Made by a program: the position numbers and the translations under genes. Below are positions 31,910 to 38,807 of a DNA stretch of 59,614 nt, piece by piece. Below the pieces are notes generated by a model that was given only the letters and a program-made list of their open reading frames with translations, ran no database searches and was not told the DNA's origin. Origin of the DNA: a virus; the IMG/VR virus record IMGVR_UViG_3300028873_000024, positions 1 to 59,614 of that record. One strand, given 5' to 3'. Numbering within the stretch: the first letter of the stretch is position 1; every line of letters begins with the position of its first letter.

Positions 31910-32107
31910 TCATTGGTCTCCATCCATTAAAGTTTGTAACGTCAAAGCTGCTAGATTTGCTTTGGTAGGCCGTTCAATACCGCAGATGGGACACATTTTC
32001 CAAGATTTTGGAATATCCCTGTGTAATGAGTCCATCCACCAAGAATAGCGCCTATTTCCATCAATATATTCATGGAGATATTTAATATGGTCACACCAAG
32101 TTTTCAT
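31910..32107 (-). CDS. WKxCPIC family zinc protein, copy 2 (65 aa)
   Basis: WCDHIKYL...WKMCPICGIERPTK. Paralogue of 27755-27985. Start at the ATGA overlap with the upstream stop. Function unknown. Confidence 0.65.
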   Translation of the reverse strand: MKTWCDHIKYLHEYIDGNRRYSWWMDSLHRDIPKSWKMCPICGIERPTKANLAALTLQTLMDGDQ

Positions 32108-32307
32108 AAAGCCGCTTGCCAGAATGTATCGACTGCCCCAATCATAGTCCCTGATAAAACCCAAAAATCACCTTCTGCTCGTGGATATGGATTAGGGATA
32201 ATCTCTACTTCATGTTCTCCCGCTGACAATGGCACTATGATATCTCGCGGTAGACGCATTTTAGATGCATCAATTAAATTTAATATTCTAGTCGTAATTA
32301 CTTTCAT
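32104..32307 (-). CDS. Hypothetical protein (67 aa)
   Basis: MKVITTRILNLIDASKMRLPRD..., beta-rich. Start at 32307, 8 nt after the -10. Not recognised. Confidence 0.65.
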   Translation of the reverse strand: MKVITTRILNLIDASKMRLPRDIIVPLSAGEHEVEIIPNPYPRAEGDFWVLSGTMIGAVDTFWQAAL

Positions 32308-32314
32308 TAATTTA

Positions 32315-32343
32315 AGCTTAACAAATTTTTCATTCAAAGTCAA
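32315..32343 (-). promoter_or_regulatory. Class A promoter for 32104-32307
   Basis: TTGACT, 17 bp, TAAGCT with TGT before the -10. Confidence 0.7.
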
Positions 32344-32352
32344 GAAAAAAAA

Positions 32353-32427
32353 TGGAGGCTAATCAGGGATTTGTTTCGCCCTGTCTTGTAATTTACGAAA
32401 TTACTGTGCATACAACACCTAAAAGCC
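32353..32427 (-). tRNA. tRNA-Thr (CGT)
   Basis: Anticodon arm GTAAT-TTCGTAA-ATTAC, encoded CCA. Acceptor GGCTTTT/ATTAGCC has tandem T-T mismatches at pairs 5-6; the T-arm has an enlarged loop. Confidence 0.6.
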
Positions 32428-32432
32428 GAAAG

Positions 32433-32507
32433 TGGAGGACAAGCCGGAATTTACATCCGATTCCCAATTTTACCAAAATTGAATTTTATTACATAAACTA
32501 CAAGTCC
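32433..32507 (-). tRNA. tRNA-Thr (GGT)
   Basis: Anticodon arm CAATT-TTGGTAA-AATTG. Acceptor GGACTTG/CTTGTCC with tandem T-T mismatches at pairs 5-6. T-loop TGTAAAT. Confidence 0.65.
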
Positions 32508-32521
32508 AAAAAATCATAAAT

Positions 32522-32600
32522 TGGTGCTGCGGACAGGAGTTGAACCTGCATTATTCCAATTATGCGCTTCCTCTTTAGGAAAGAGTGCCATTACCGCAGC
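32522..32600 (-). tRNA. tRNA-Arg (CCT), reduced D-arm
   Basis: Acceptor GCTGCGG/CCGCAGC, canonical T-loop TTCAACT, anticodon loop TTCCTAA, a very short D-arm and a long variable hairpin GCAT/ATGC. Same build as tRNA-Arg at 44763-44840. Confidence 0.6.
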
Positions 32601-32608
32601 GTAAAATC

Positions 32609-32716
32609 GTGCTGACTGTCTGTTGAGTTGGCAATCCCAATTAACGACCCGACAGCTAGGTGGCTCACTAAACGTGGTGTTCGGTAGCGAATCGAACGCG
32701 CCTTTGATATCAGCAC
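32609..32716 (-). ncRNA. tRNA-like structured RNA, unresolved
   Basis: 108 nt closed by a perfect 7-bp stem GTGCTGA/TCAGCAC. Its 5' half contains GCG-TTCGATT-CGC and then ACCGAACACCA, which looks like a tRNA T-arm and 3' end. No regular tRNA fold found; may be a rearranged or decayed tRNA pair. Confidence 0.3.
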
Positions 32717-32719
32717 AAA

Positions 32720-32869
32720 TTATTCGTCGTCCCAACCTTGAGGGACTTTCTTGCCCGTTTCCTTTTCAAACTGGCGGTGCATTTCGTAACGCACATCACC
32801 ATCGGCAGGGCCAAAATCAGCGTTGATACGAAACCATTTAAGGTATTCAAGTTCTGTTGCTTCTTCCAT
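32720..32869 (-). CDS. Small paralogous protein, copy 2 (49 aa)
   Basis: MEEATELEYLKWFRINADFG..., shares LEYLKWFR and ETGKK.PQGW with 27088-27267. Leaderless start 7 nt after the -10. Confidence 0.75.
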   Translation of the reverse strand: MEEATELEYLKWFRINADFGPADGDVRYEMHRQFEKETGKKVPQGWDDE

Positions 32870-32875
32870 ACTCAA

Positions 32876-32904
32876 ACATTATCATCAATGTCGGATTATG
32901 TCAA
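32876..32904 (-). promoter_or_regulatory. Class A promoter for 32720-32869
   Basis: TTGACA, 17 bp, TAATGT; ATG at the predicted transcription start. Confidence 0.75.
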
Positions 32905-32910
32905 GCGAAA

Positions 32911-33001
32911 TGGAGGAAGGAGCAAATCCCGCCTTTGACACCCCTTTCAGGGTGCGATGTGTTTAGCAAACACTCCTAGAACCTCGTCTAGTTCACCTTC
33001 C
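32911..33001 (-). tRNA. tRNA-Ser (GCT)
   Basis: Acceptor GGAAGG/CCTTCC, D-stem CTAG/CTAG with GG in the loop, anticodon loop TTGCTAA, long variable arm CACCC/GGGGTG. T-loop GGCGGGA noncanonical. Its first 14 nt are the last codons of the nuclease gene upstream. Confidence 0.7.
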
Positions 33002-33395
33002 ATTGTTCAAAGTTTTCTGCTAATTTTACATCTGGATGTCTTTTTGAAGCAGAAAAACTAAGATAAATTTTACTTTTACCGCGAGCCAAATGCAACGGAA
33101 CAAAATAGACCTTATCATTTGCTGGATAATAAATGGCAAAATAATCTATTTTGCCTTCGTAATCTTTGCTTACTTGCTGTCCCTTAATTTTGTAAGTAGA
33201 TTTTCCATCAAATTCGATGCTGTTATTTACTTTTCGTCCTGTTTTTGTTTGGATGCGAATTAAATTATTATCGTCTTGAACGATTAAATCTACACCCGTA
33301 TTTTCTCCAAATGGGAGAAATGCCGTTTTCCCTAATTCCAAAACTTTAGCTAAAACTTTGGCTTCAGAAATACTTCCTTTGCTTTTTGTGTTCAT
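32988..33395 (-). CDS. PD-(D/E)XK homing endonuclease 1
   Basis: 135 aa. GSISEAKVLAKVLELG (Glu), GENTGVDLIVQDD (Asp) and IRIQTKTGRK (Q-x-K) give the PD-(D/E)XK core of the I-Ssp6803I-like family, whose type member sits in a tRNA gene intron. The stop codon lies inside the 5' end of tRNA-Ser(GCT), so the gene is fitted against its tRNA target. Class B promoter. Confidence 0.75.
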   Translation of the reverse strand: MNTKSKGSISEAKVLAKVLELGKTAFLPFGENTGVDLIVQDDNNLIRIQTKTGRKVNNSIEFDGKSTYKIKGQQVSKDYEGKIDYFAIYYPANDKVYFVPLHLARGKSKIYLSFSASKRHPDVKLAENFEQWKVN

Positions 33396-33404
33396 GTCTA
33401 TCTA

Positions 33405-33413
33405 GTAATACAC
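33405..33413 (-). promoter_or_regulatory. Class B promoter for endonuclease 1
   Basis: GTGTATTAC, 9 nt before the ATG, no -35. Confidence 0.5.
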
Positions 33414-33435
33414 TAGACACGTTTCATTGGGAAAT

Positions 33436-33520
33436 TGGTCGCAATGGTGGGACTTCCACCCACAAAGGTCGGAGATTTTAAGTTTCCATGCTCTTGTATT
33501 CGCTGTCAACCCACATTGCG
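33436..33520 (-). tRNA. tRNA-Leu (TAA)
   Basis: Acceptor CGCAATG/CATTGCG, T-stem GTGGG/CCCAC, loop CTTAAAA. T-loop TGGAAGT. A 33-aa ORF runs through part of it in sense. Confidence 0.65.
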
Positions 33521-33579
33521 TTGAAATTGGTGTGTTCTTTCCCACCGTCAGCAGCCAAGGGAGCGGCTTTACCAGCCAT
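33478..33579 (-). CDS. Short ORF overlapping tRNA-Leu (33 aa)
   Basis: MAGKAAPLAADGGKEHTNFN... reads as coding and ends at the TAA of the tRNA-Leu(TAA) anticodon. Either a remnant gene end fused to the tRNA or chance. Confidence 0.3.
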   Translation of the reverse strand: MAGKAAPLAADGGKEHTNFNAMWVDSEYKSMET

Positions 33580-33608
33580 CCTCGGTATCGTTTTGTGCGA
33601 ACGTATAT

Positions 33609-33685
33609 TGGTGCGCCCCCTCGGTAATGCTCCGAGTCCTATCGGGTAAGAGCCGATTGCTTGCCACTATTAGAGCTTGGAACGC
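33609..33685 (-). tRNA. tRNA-Lys (CTT) 1
   Basis: Acceptor GCGTTCC/GGGGCGC (two G-U), anticodon arm ATCGG-CTCTTAC-CCGAT, T-arm CTCGG-AGCATTA-CCGAG (noncanonical loop). Confidence 0.75.
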
Positions 33686-33691
33686 AGTAAA

Positions 33692-33767
33692 TGGTTGTCG
33701 TGACAGGTGCCGACCCTGCTAAATTCTCCATGTAAAGGAGATAATCATGCCGATGATACTCACGACA
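33692..33767 (-). tRNA. tRNA-Val (TAC)
   Basis: Acceptor TGTCGTG/CACGACA, anticodon arm TCTCC-TTTACAT-GGAGA, 4-nt D-loop CGGC, T-loop GTCGGCA. Confidence 0.8.
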
Positions 33768-33774
33768 GTAAAAT

Positions 33775-33848
33775 GGATGCCTGTGATGGTGCTGCCCCAT
33801 CGCCTCGACTTTCAGAGAGTCGCGAACTACTGTTATTCAGAACAGGCA
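33775..33848 (-). tRNA. tRNA-Gln (CTG)
   Basis: Acceptor TGCCTGT/ACAGGCA, anticodon arm CGACT-CTCTGAA-AGTCG, T-arm GATGG-GGCAGCA-CCATC. Confidence 0.75.
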
Positions 33849-33854
33849 ATAAAA

Positions 33855-34025
33855 TTACTTTTCTTGTAATGATTCAGAATGACCGCATTGTGGACATTTC
33901 CAACATCTAACAAGTTTTCCTTCTGAATAATGAGTGTATTCTGTTTTAATATTTTCATCAACAAAATCAACAGACTCACCCAATTTTAAATTAATTTTGC
34001 AGTATTTACATTTTTTATTTTTCAT
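33855..34025 (-). CDS. Zinc-ribbon protein (56 aa)
   Basis: MKNKKCKYCKINL...RCWKCPQCGH: two paired Cys knuckles. Lies between tRNA genes. Function unknown. Confidence 0.7.
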   Translation of the reverse strand: MKNKKCKYCKINLKLGESVDFVDENIKTEYTHYSEGKLVRCWKCPQCGHSESLQEK

Positions 34026-34149
34026 AAATTTAAAATCTCAACAAAAAGGTTAATTCTTCGCTGAGAATCCAAGGTATATTACTACCCTTGAAAACCCCTA
34101 TGGTGCACTTTAACCATTCCCCTTGCAAAAAGAACAAGCGTTAAGGGTA
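34026..34149. other. Unassigned structured spacer in the tRNA array
   Basis: Contains a GGTTAA/TTAACC closing stem (34042 to 34110 region) and a CTTG/CAAG hairpin, but no tRNA fold or CCA that I can support. Confidence 0.3.
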
Positions 34150-34311
34150 CTAAATCTCTCTAATCCACTCCGTAACTGGAATAAATTTTTCACATTTACA
34201 ATTAGGACATTTTTTAAAAACCTCGTCTAAATTAAAAATCTCAGAACATCCTATGCATTTTTTGAAATTTTGCAATCTTGGTTTAATTTTGTAATAATCT
34301 TTGATTTTCAT
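34150..34311 (-). CDS. Zinc-ribbon protein (53 aa)
   Basis: KKCIGCSEIF...KKCPNCKCEKF; five Cys. Between tRNA genes. Function unknown. Confidence 0.7.
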   Translation of the reverse strand: MKIKDYYKIKPRLQNFKKCIGCSEIFNLDEVFKKCPNCKCEKFIPVTEWIREI

Positions 34312-34315
34312 AAAA

Positions 34316-34390
34316 TGGAGCCAAGCCTCGGTAATGCTCCGAGTTCTCTCGATTACAAGTCGAGTGCATCACTTTGTATGCTTGCAAGGC
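34316..34390 (-). tRNA. tRNA-Thr (TGT)
   Basis: Anticodon arm CTCGA-CTTGTAA-TCGAG, D-stem GCAT/ATGC, T-arm CTCGG-AGCATTA-CCGAG. Acceptor GCCTTGC/GCTTGGC has tandem T-T mismatches at pairs 4-5. Confidence 0.75.
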
Positions 34391-34395
34391 GAAAT

Positions 34396-34471
34396 TGGTG
34401 CATCCTGTCGGAACTGCCCCGACATCCCATTCCTTAAGAGGGAAGGCTCTATCTCGCTGAGTTAAGGATGC
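34396..34471 (-). tRNA. tRNA-Lys (CTT) 2
   Basis: Acceptor GCATCCT/AGGATGC, loop CTCTTAA, T-arm GTCGG-GGCAGTT-CCGAC. Isotype from anticodon only. Confidence 0.65.
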
Positions 34472-34486
34472 AAAATTATTAATATA

Positions 34487-34696
34487 TTATTTAATTTCTA
34501 AATTATCTAGAACTTCTATTAGTTTAACATCCAAAATTTGGGCATCATCTTCTGTTAGAGAGCGGTCATAAATCAAACCTTTCGTAGGAGAACCGTATCT
34601 CCAATCTTTCCAGTATTTTTTACCATCTCTATCTTGCCAAATTGTTGTTCCACCGTCACGAATTGTATTAATTTTCTTAACCAAAATTTCTTGCAT
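34487..34696 (-). CDS. Hypothetical protein (69 aa)
   Basis: MQEILVKKINTIRDGGTTIW...; acidic C-terminal helix. Leaderless class A gene inside the array. Not recognised. Confidence 0.65.
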   Translation of the reverse strand: MQEILVKKINTIRDGGTTIWQDRDGKKYWKDWRYGSPTKGLIYDRSLTEDDAQILDVKLIEVLDNLEIK

Positions 34697-34702
34697 ATTT
34701 TT

Positions 34703-34731
34703 ATTATGAATGAAGTTTAGATTTTTGTCAA
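34703..34731 (-). promoter_or_regulatory. Class A promoter for 34487-34696
   Basis: TTGACA, 17 bp, CATAAT; ATG at the predicted transcription start. It also provides a second promoter into the array. Confidence 0.75.
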
Positions 34732-34740
34732 GGAGAAAAA

Positions 34741-34815
34741 TGGTCCCAGTAGAAGAAATTGCATCTTTAACTCCGAATGACTTATGAAATCACCGTTCCA
34801 CTCTGGATTACTGGG
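34741..34815 (-). tRNA. tRNA-Met or Ile2 (CAT)
   Basis: Acceptor CCCAGTA/TACTGGG, anticodon arm GTGAT-TTCATAA-GTCAT, T-loop TGCAATT. Confidence 0.7.
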
Positions 34816-34820
34816 AAAAA

Positions 34821-34896
34821 TGGTGGACATTTCGTGTTACGCTCACGACTTTCAACTTTTTCAGAGTTGCACTTTCACTAGATTAGTTTAATGTCC
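34821..34896 (-). tRNA. tRNA-Phe (GAA)
   Basis: Acceptor GGACATT/AATGTCC, anticodon arm CAACT-CTGAAAA-AGTTG, T-arm TCGTG-AGCGTAA-CACGA. Confidence 0.8.
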
Positions 34897-35289
34897 TTAA
34901 ATTTTTAATTTATTTTCTATTTGGTCAAGATGTTTTCCCATAAATACTAGGATTTTATGAGATTGCTCTCTTGCAGCTTTCCATTTTAGTAAATCTTTTG
35001 GCTGAACATAACCCTTAGTTTCTACTCTTAAAATTTTATTGGAATTAGTTAAAATATCAAAATCTACTAAATAAGAATGTTTTTTGTTATCTTCACCAAT
35101 ATAAGGAATTCTTAATTTGGATTTACTCCAATCTAATATCATTCCTTTTTCTTTTAGTTTATCAAAAATAATACAAGCTCGATACTCATAAGACCCCTGT
35201 ACTCGAATATTATTATATGTAAGCCATTTCGTTGTTCCACCAGAAACTTCTAAATTACCAGAAGAAAACATCTTTTTATTGGTAGCCAT
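34897..35289 (-). CDS. PD-(D/E)XK endonuclease 2
   Basis: 130 aa. QGSYEYRACIIFDKL (Glu), SYLVDFDIL (Asp) and LRVETKGYVQPKD (E-x-K) form a T7-endonuclease-I-like PD-(D/E)XK site. The ATG lies inside the acceptor/CCA end of tRNA-Arg(TCT) and the stop directly abuts tRNA-Phe, so the gene fills the whole space between two tRNAs. Probably translated from the processed or unprocessed tRNA transcript. Confidence 0.7.
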   Translation of the reverse strand: MATNKKMFSSGNLEVSGGTTKWLTYNNIRVQGSYEYRACIIFDKLKEKGMILDWSKSKLRIPYIGEDNKKHSYLVDFDILTNSNKILRVETKGYVQPKDLLKWKAAREQSHKILVFMGKHLDQIENKLKI

Positions 35290-35355
35290 ACTCGGAATCC
35301 CACCGAGAACTAAGGATTAGAAGTCCCCTATGATATGTATTTTCACCATACGGCC
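35280..35355 (-). tRNA. tRNA-Arg (TCT)
   Basis: Acceptor GGCCGTA/TATGGCT, loop CTTCTAA, T-arm CTCGG-TGGGATT-CCGAG, encoded CCA. Its 3' end contains the start codon of endonuclease 2. Confidence 0.7.
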
Positions 35356-35362
35356 AGAAATT

Positions 35363-35488
35363 ATGATGGCATCCCATTTAGGAACACCACCAAACCCAAA
35401 GGCTCTATTGCAGAGTCAAATGCAAGGAAGAGTTACTGCGGAAGATATGGTCGGTCTGCGGCGTAACGCTCGCCGTCTAGCTTATTAG
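35363..35488 (+). CDS. Plus-strand ORF antisense to tRNA-Pro (41 aa)
   Basis: MMASHLGTPPNPKALLQSQM... looks coding, but its last third is antisense to tRNA-Pro(TGG). Could be a gene fragment or chance. Confidence 0.3.
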   Translation: MMASHLGTPPNPKALLQSQMQGRVTAEDMVGLRRNARRLAY

Positions 35489-35537
35489 GCAGTACCTGCG
35501 CCCAAGGCAGGTGGGTTCACTTTTTCCCTACAGACCG
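35448..35537 (-). tRNA. tRNA-Pro (TGG) 1
   Basis: Acceptor CGGTCTG/CAGACCG, D-stem GGG/CCC, anticodon arm CCTGC-CTTGGGC-GCAGG, T-arm CGGCG-AGCGTTA-CGCCG. The variable region is long (about 19 nt). The upstream HNH gene ends inside it. Confidence 0.75.
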
Positions 35538-36477
35538 ATAAATTTGTTTTTCTAAAAATCAATTGATTTGAACCCAGAAAATCGGCCACAGATTTAGCTG
35601 CTGTTAGTTCGTCATTAAATCTTTTTGAAAATTGTATTTTTCCTTGTTTTTTAACATTAGCAATCCATTTATTCCTAGACGAACTAAACGAAACATAAAG
35701 ATATTTAGATGGAAAAACACGACTTATAGGTGTGATTTTTTTAATCCTGTTTCGTCTTGAAAATCTGGAAATATTTTTCCAATCTATGTTATAATAGACG
35801 CACCATTTACGTAGGGTATTATCACTTATATTATATTGTTTAGCAATAGTTAAAATGGGATGTATCTTAATTAGAGCAATCAAATCCTCTTTGGATGGTC
35901 TTCTCTGCTTTCTTCGGTTTTCATTAGAGCAAATAGCACATATATCATTGTTAGAGTATCCTTTTGATGGTTTCCCACACTCCTTACAAAAATAATATTT
36001 TTTATGTTTTTTCCCTGCAAATGTTGATGTCTGACTATGACAATTTGGACAAAGAAATTCAAGATTTTCAATTCTATCATCGTCAGAAACTCCATTTTTA
36101 TGTTCTAATTGTAAGGAAAGTTTCAAATTATTCCATTGTCCTTCATTTGAGCACTTTGAGCATTTATAAGGCAATAAATTAAATTTAATTAAATATTTTT
36201 TAGTACTTACGCGTTTGTGTGGAGAATGTTCCACTAATCTAGTTAAAAACTCGTCCTTTGAAACTTCTTTAGTTAATATCGAAGAATGAAGTCTGTTTAG
36301 AAAATGGGAAGAGTCTATATTTAGTTCCTTAATTCTATTTTTACAGGTTACATAGTTTCCACCTTTATTTTCCATCCCAAAAAACTTTAACACTTGGGAC
36401 ATTGTTTGGCTTGTAAGAATTAGTTTCTTAAAATCTGGTTCTGGATATGACCATATGATACTTGTTCTTTTTCGCAT
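35485..36477 (-). CDS. HNH homing endonuclease with AP2-like domain
   Basis: 330 aa from the ATG at 36477. The HNH/zinc core: YKCSKC, LSLQLEHKNG, then NLEFLCPNCHSQ; a second zinc pair follows (YFCKECGK...CAIC), a helix-turn-helix (PILTIAKQYNISDNTLRKW) and an AP2-like C-terminus (KYLYVSFSSSRNKWIANVKK). The last 17 residues are encoded by the 5' half of tRNA-Pro(TGG). Class B promoter, 7 nt leader or none. Paralogue of 43131-44234. Confidence 0.85.
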   Translation of the reverse strand: MRKRTSIIWSYPEPDFKKLILTSQTMSQVLKFFGMENKGGNYVTCKNRIKELNIDSSHFLNRLHSSILTKEVSKDEFLTRLVEHSPHKRVSTKKYLIKFNLLPYKCSKCSNEGQWNNLKLSLQLEHKNGVSDDDRIENLEFLCPNCHSQTSTFAGKKHKKYYFCKECGKPSKGYSNNDICAICSNENRRKQRRPSKEDLIALIKIHPILTIAKQYNISDNTLRKWCVYYNIDWKNISRFSRRNRIKKITPISRVFPSKYLYVSFSSSRNKWIANVKKQGKIQFSKRFNDELTAAKSVADFLGSNQLIFRKTNLSVCREKVNPPALGAGTA

Positions 36478-36484
36478 ATAGTAT

Positions 36485-36493
36485 ATTATACAC
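36485..36493 (-). promoter_or_regulatory. Class B promoter for the HNH gene
   Basis: GTGTATAAT, 7 nt before the ATG, no -35. Confidence 0.6.
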
Positions 36494-36533
36494 GAATAAT
36501 GGTGAACTATGAAGTAGGGGTTCGATATAAATT

Positions 36534-36617
36534 TGGCAGCCCCGATTCGATTTGCACGAATGATGTTTATATTTCGGTTCCAAAGACCGACGCGTTCGAC
36601 TACTCCGCCACGGGGCA
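36534..36617 (-). tRNA. tRNA-Gln (TTG)
   Basis: Acceptor GCCCCG/CGGGGC with weak first pair T-T, discriminator G, anticodon arm TCGGT-CTTTGGA-ACCGA, T-arm ATTCG-TGCAAAT-CGAAT. Confidence 0.75.
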
Positions 36618-36694
36618 ATAAAATTTCGGGAGCAACGTGTTACTAAACTAATCTAGTAGACATGACCCCCATCACCATAAAGGTGAGAAGTAAA

Positions 36695-36901
36695 TTAATC
36701 TTGTGGAAACAAAAATTTCGCAAGAGAATCGTTATGCTCGTTGACGATTGTGTTAGCGTGGTCTGGCCACATTGCTTTTCCGAGAGTTACTTCATCTGGA
36801 AATCCAAGACATTTAACAACGTCCGCAACATCGTAATCAGTACCGCGTTTAACGATTCGAACGCCCCATTTGTTATGACGGAAATATTGGTCGTTGGTCA
36901 T
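36695..36901 (-). CDS. Hypothetical protein (68 aa)
   Basis: MTNDQYFRHNKWGVRIVKRG..., mixed alpha/beta. 2 nt downstream of the gene at 36904. Not recognised. Confidence 0.65.
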   Translation of the reverse strand: MTNDQYFRHNKWGVRIVKRGTDYDVADVVKCLGFPDEVTLGKAMWPDHANTIVNEHNDSLAKFLFPQD

Positions 36902-36903
36902 CT

Positions 36904-37407
36904 TTATTTTTTAATAGGAAATTCCAAACAAACCTCTCCTCTATCAGAATAGTATGCTCCATCTGTAATTGACGCCTTAGATTTGTAAGCTTTTTTCTTG
37001 GAACGGTCATTCAAAAACTCAGCCAAGCATTTTTCATTATGTAAATGATATTGTTTATCTATCCCATCTGGACCTTTTAGGGTAGCAGCAATGGAATCTT
37101 CCTTGTCGTCTTTATCTTTGGTGTCGATTGGACGTTTACAGTTGTCACAAATTGTTTGGATTTTTGCCTCAGCAGTATAAGAAGCGACTGCACTTTTTTG
37201 AGTTTCCATTTTCTTGTTGATAAACGACGCCATACAAGCCATATCACAAAATTCATGTTGTTTTTTATAAGTGGCACCATTTGCTTCTGGCTCGCTAAGA
37301 AGAGCAACAGATATGTTTTTATGACCTTCTGGATAATGTTGGCCGAGTTCAGCGCCGCATTGGTCACACGCAACTACTTGTCTCGCGAAAGATTCTAAAT
37401 TATTCAT
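36904..37407 (-). CDS. Two-zinc-site protein (167 aa)
   Basis: From the ATG at 37407. CDQCG...FCDMACMASF and CDNCKRPID...CLAEF form two similar Cys4 knuckles, so the protein is an internal repeat. Function unknown. Class B promoter. Confidence 0.7.
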   Translation of the reverse strand: MNNLESFARQVVACDQCGAELGQHYPEGHKNISVALLSEPEANGATYKKQHEFCDMACMASFINKKMETQKSAVASYTAEAKIQTICDNCKRPIDTKDKDDKEDSIAATLKGPDGIDKQYHLHNEKCLAEFLNDRSKKKAYKSKASITDGAYYSDRGEVCLEFPIKK

Positions 37408-37414
37408 ACAACAA

Positions 37415-37423
37415 GTATTACAC
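37415..37423 (-). promoter_or_regulatory. Class B promoter for 36904-37407
   Basis: GTGTAATAC, 7 nt before the ATG. Confidence 0.55.
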
Positions 37424-37477
37424 GCAAAAATACCCAAATAAAAAGAAAAAATCATACATTATTACCATTTTTGTGCA

Positions 37478-37587
37478 TAATATATTGAATTGAAAATGAT
37501 ACCGACTAACCGTTTTAGCCGTCCTTATGTGCTCCTAAGAAGAGTGTCTCTGTTTATCAGTTTCAATTCACCATAAGGGCGGTAATT
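37478..37587 (+). promoter_or_regulatory. Class B-like promoter with pseudoknot-like leader
   Basis: GTGCATAATATA, then interleaved stems: TGAATTGAAA pairs with TTTCAATTCA, and CCGTCCTTATG pairs with CATAAGGGCGG, the latter ending 5-6 nt before the ATG and covering AAGGGCGG. Same order of stems as the leader at 7847-7961. Confidence 0.55.
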
Positions 37588-38271
37588 ATGATTTTTAACG
37601 ACCTGCCAAAAACCTTCGGAATATATAAATTTACCAACAAAATAAATGGTCGCATCTATATTGGTAAGTCTAATAATCTTCGGTATAGAATAAAACACCA
37701 TTTAAGAAAAAGTGCTAATCAAGTAATAGATAGAGCTATAAAAAAATATGGATTAGATAATTTTGATATTGAAATTATTGATACATTTGAAAATATTGAC
37801 AATACGGAACTTCTAGCTTTAGAGACTTCGTATATTGAATATTTTGAATCTTTGGTTGGTCAAAATGGATATAACATTTGCCTGTTTGGTTTGAATAATA
37901 CAGGGTGTAAAGTTTCAAATGAAACTAAATATAAAATAAGCATCGCACATTTTGGAAAAAAACTTTCTCAAGAACATCGTCGTAAAATTAGTTTAAGTAG
38001 TTTGGGTAGAAAGGCTTCGGAAGAAACAAAAATCAAAATATCCATATCCCGTTTAGGAGATAAAAATCCTAATAAAAAATGGAAAGCCTATGGAAATCCG
38101 ACTTTTAACAAAAACATATATCATTTCCAAAACCGAATAACTAATGAAACTTTTACCGGCTATCAATATGATTTTTATACAAAATACAATCTACGCTCAA
38201 CAAATGTAAATAGAATTATAAGTGGTAAAGACAAATCATTTAAAAATTGGATATTTTTAGGCCGTCTTTAA
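37588..38271 (+). CDS. GIY-YIG homing endonuclease
   Basis: 227 aa. FGIYKFTNK and RIYIGKS give the GIY and YIG; YRIKHHL, ALETSYIEYF (catalytic Glu) and NICLFG follow. Three NUMOD3-type DNA-binding repeats (residues about 118-168: KISIAHFGKKLS, KISLSSLGRKAS, KISISRLGDKN) and a C-terminal helix-turn-helix. Plus strand inside the minus-strand tRNA region; overlaps the 3' end of the 2H phosphoesterase gene. Confidence 0.9.
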   Translation: MIFNDLPKTFGIYKFTNKINGRIYIGKSNNLRYRIKHHLRKSANQVIDRAIKKYGLDNFDIEIIDTFENIDNTELLALETSYIEYFESLVGQNGYNICLFGLNNTGCKVSNETKYKISIAHFGKKLSQEHRRKISLSSLGRKASEETKIKISISRLGDKNPNKKWKAYGNPTFNKNIYHFQNRITNETFTGYQYDFYTKYNLRSTNVNRIISGKDKSFKNWIFLGRL

Positions 38272-38799
38272 ACTAAGATTTTTCCTACCCACTTTGTCTG
38301 GCAGCGAGTATAAAAGAGAGTTAACTGAAAATTTTTCTCCCTTTAAACCTTCGTGACCATCCAACTCCTTGTGGCTACCCTTTTTAACGTATGCTAGGGT
38401 GGCATGAGCATGATAAATTGGATAAGTTGTTTGAATTGAATTTTTAAATTTGTCTTTTAAAGCGTAGTGAAGTTTTTGAGCATCTGGACTAATTACTTCA
38501 GCCTTTAAAACATCATAATCTGGACATTCAAAACGGCTTACAGAGCCTAATTCAAAAGCTATAGATTCTTGATTTTCCAGAAAAGCTTTAAGTGGTTCAG
38601 TTTCAAAATCAGGGTCAAAACCATAAAGTACCGTTACATGATACTCGGTCTCTTTGCCATCTCCCGCAAGATTACTATCAGAAATATGTTTGTCGCTAAA
38701 AGTAGTGAGTTTTTGTGACAAATCTTTGCTAATCATCGCCATTAAACAGCCCTTGGAAACTCCCTCCTTGGCGTAGGCCAGTAAATCAATTATTATCAT
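38257..38799 (-). CDS. 2H phosphoesterase superfamily protein
   Basis: 180 aa. Two H-x-T/S motifs, YHVTVLYGF (about residues 53-61) and YHAHATLAYV (about 127-136), form the hallmark of 2H phosphoesterases (LigT, CPDase, Acb1). These enzymes hydrolyse 2',5' or cyclic phosphates in RNA or nucleotides. Beside a tRNA array it might repair or process tRNA ends; phage Acb1, which degrades CBASS cyclic nucleotides, is in the same superfamily. Which role applies cannot be read from sequence. Confidence 0.75.
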   Translation of the reverse strand: MIIIDLLAYAKEGVSKGCLMAMISKDLSQKLTTFSDKHISDSNLAGDGKETEYHVTVLYGFDPDFETEPLKAFLENQESIAFELGSVSRFECPDYDVLKAEVISPDAQKLHYALKDKFKNSIQTTYPIYHAHATLAYVKKGSHKELDGHEGLKGEKFSVNSLLYSLPDKVGRKNLSLKTA

Positions 38800-38807
38800 A
38801 TATTATT

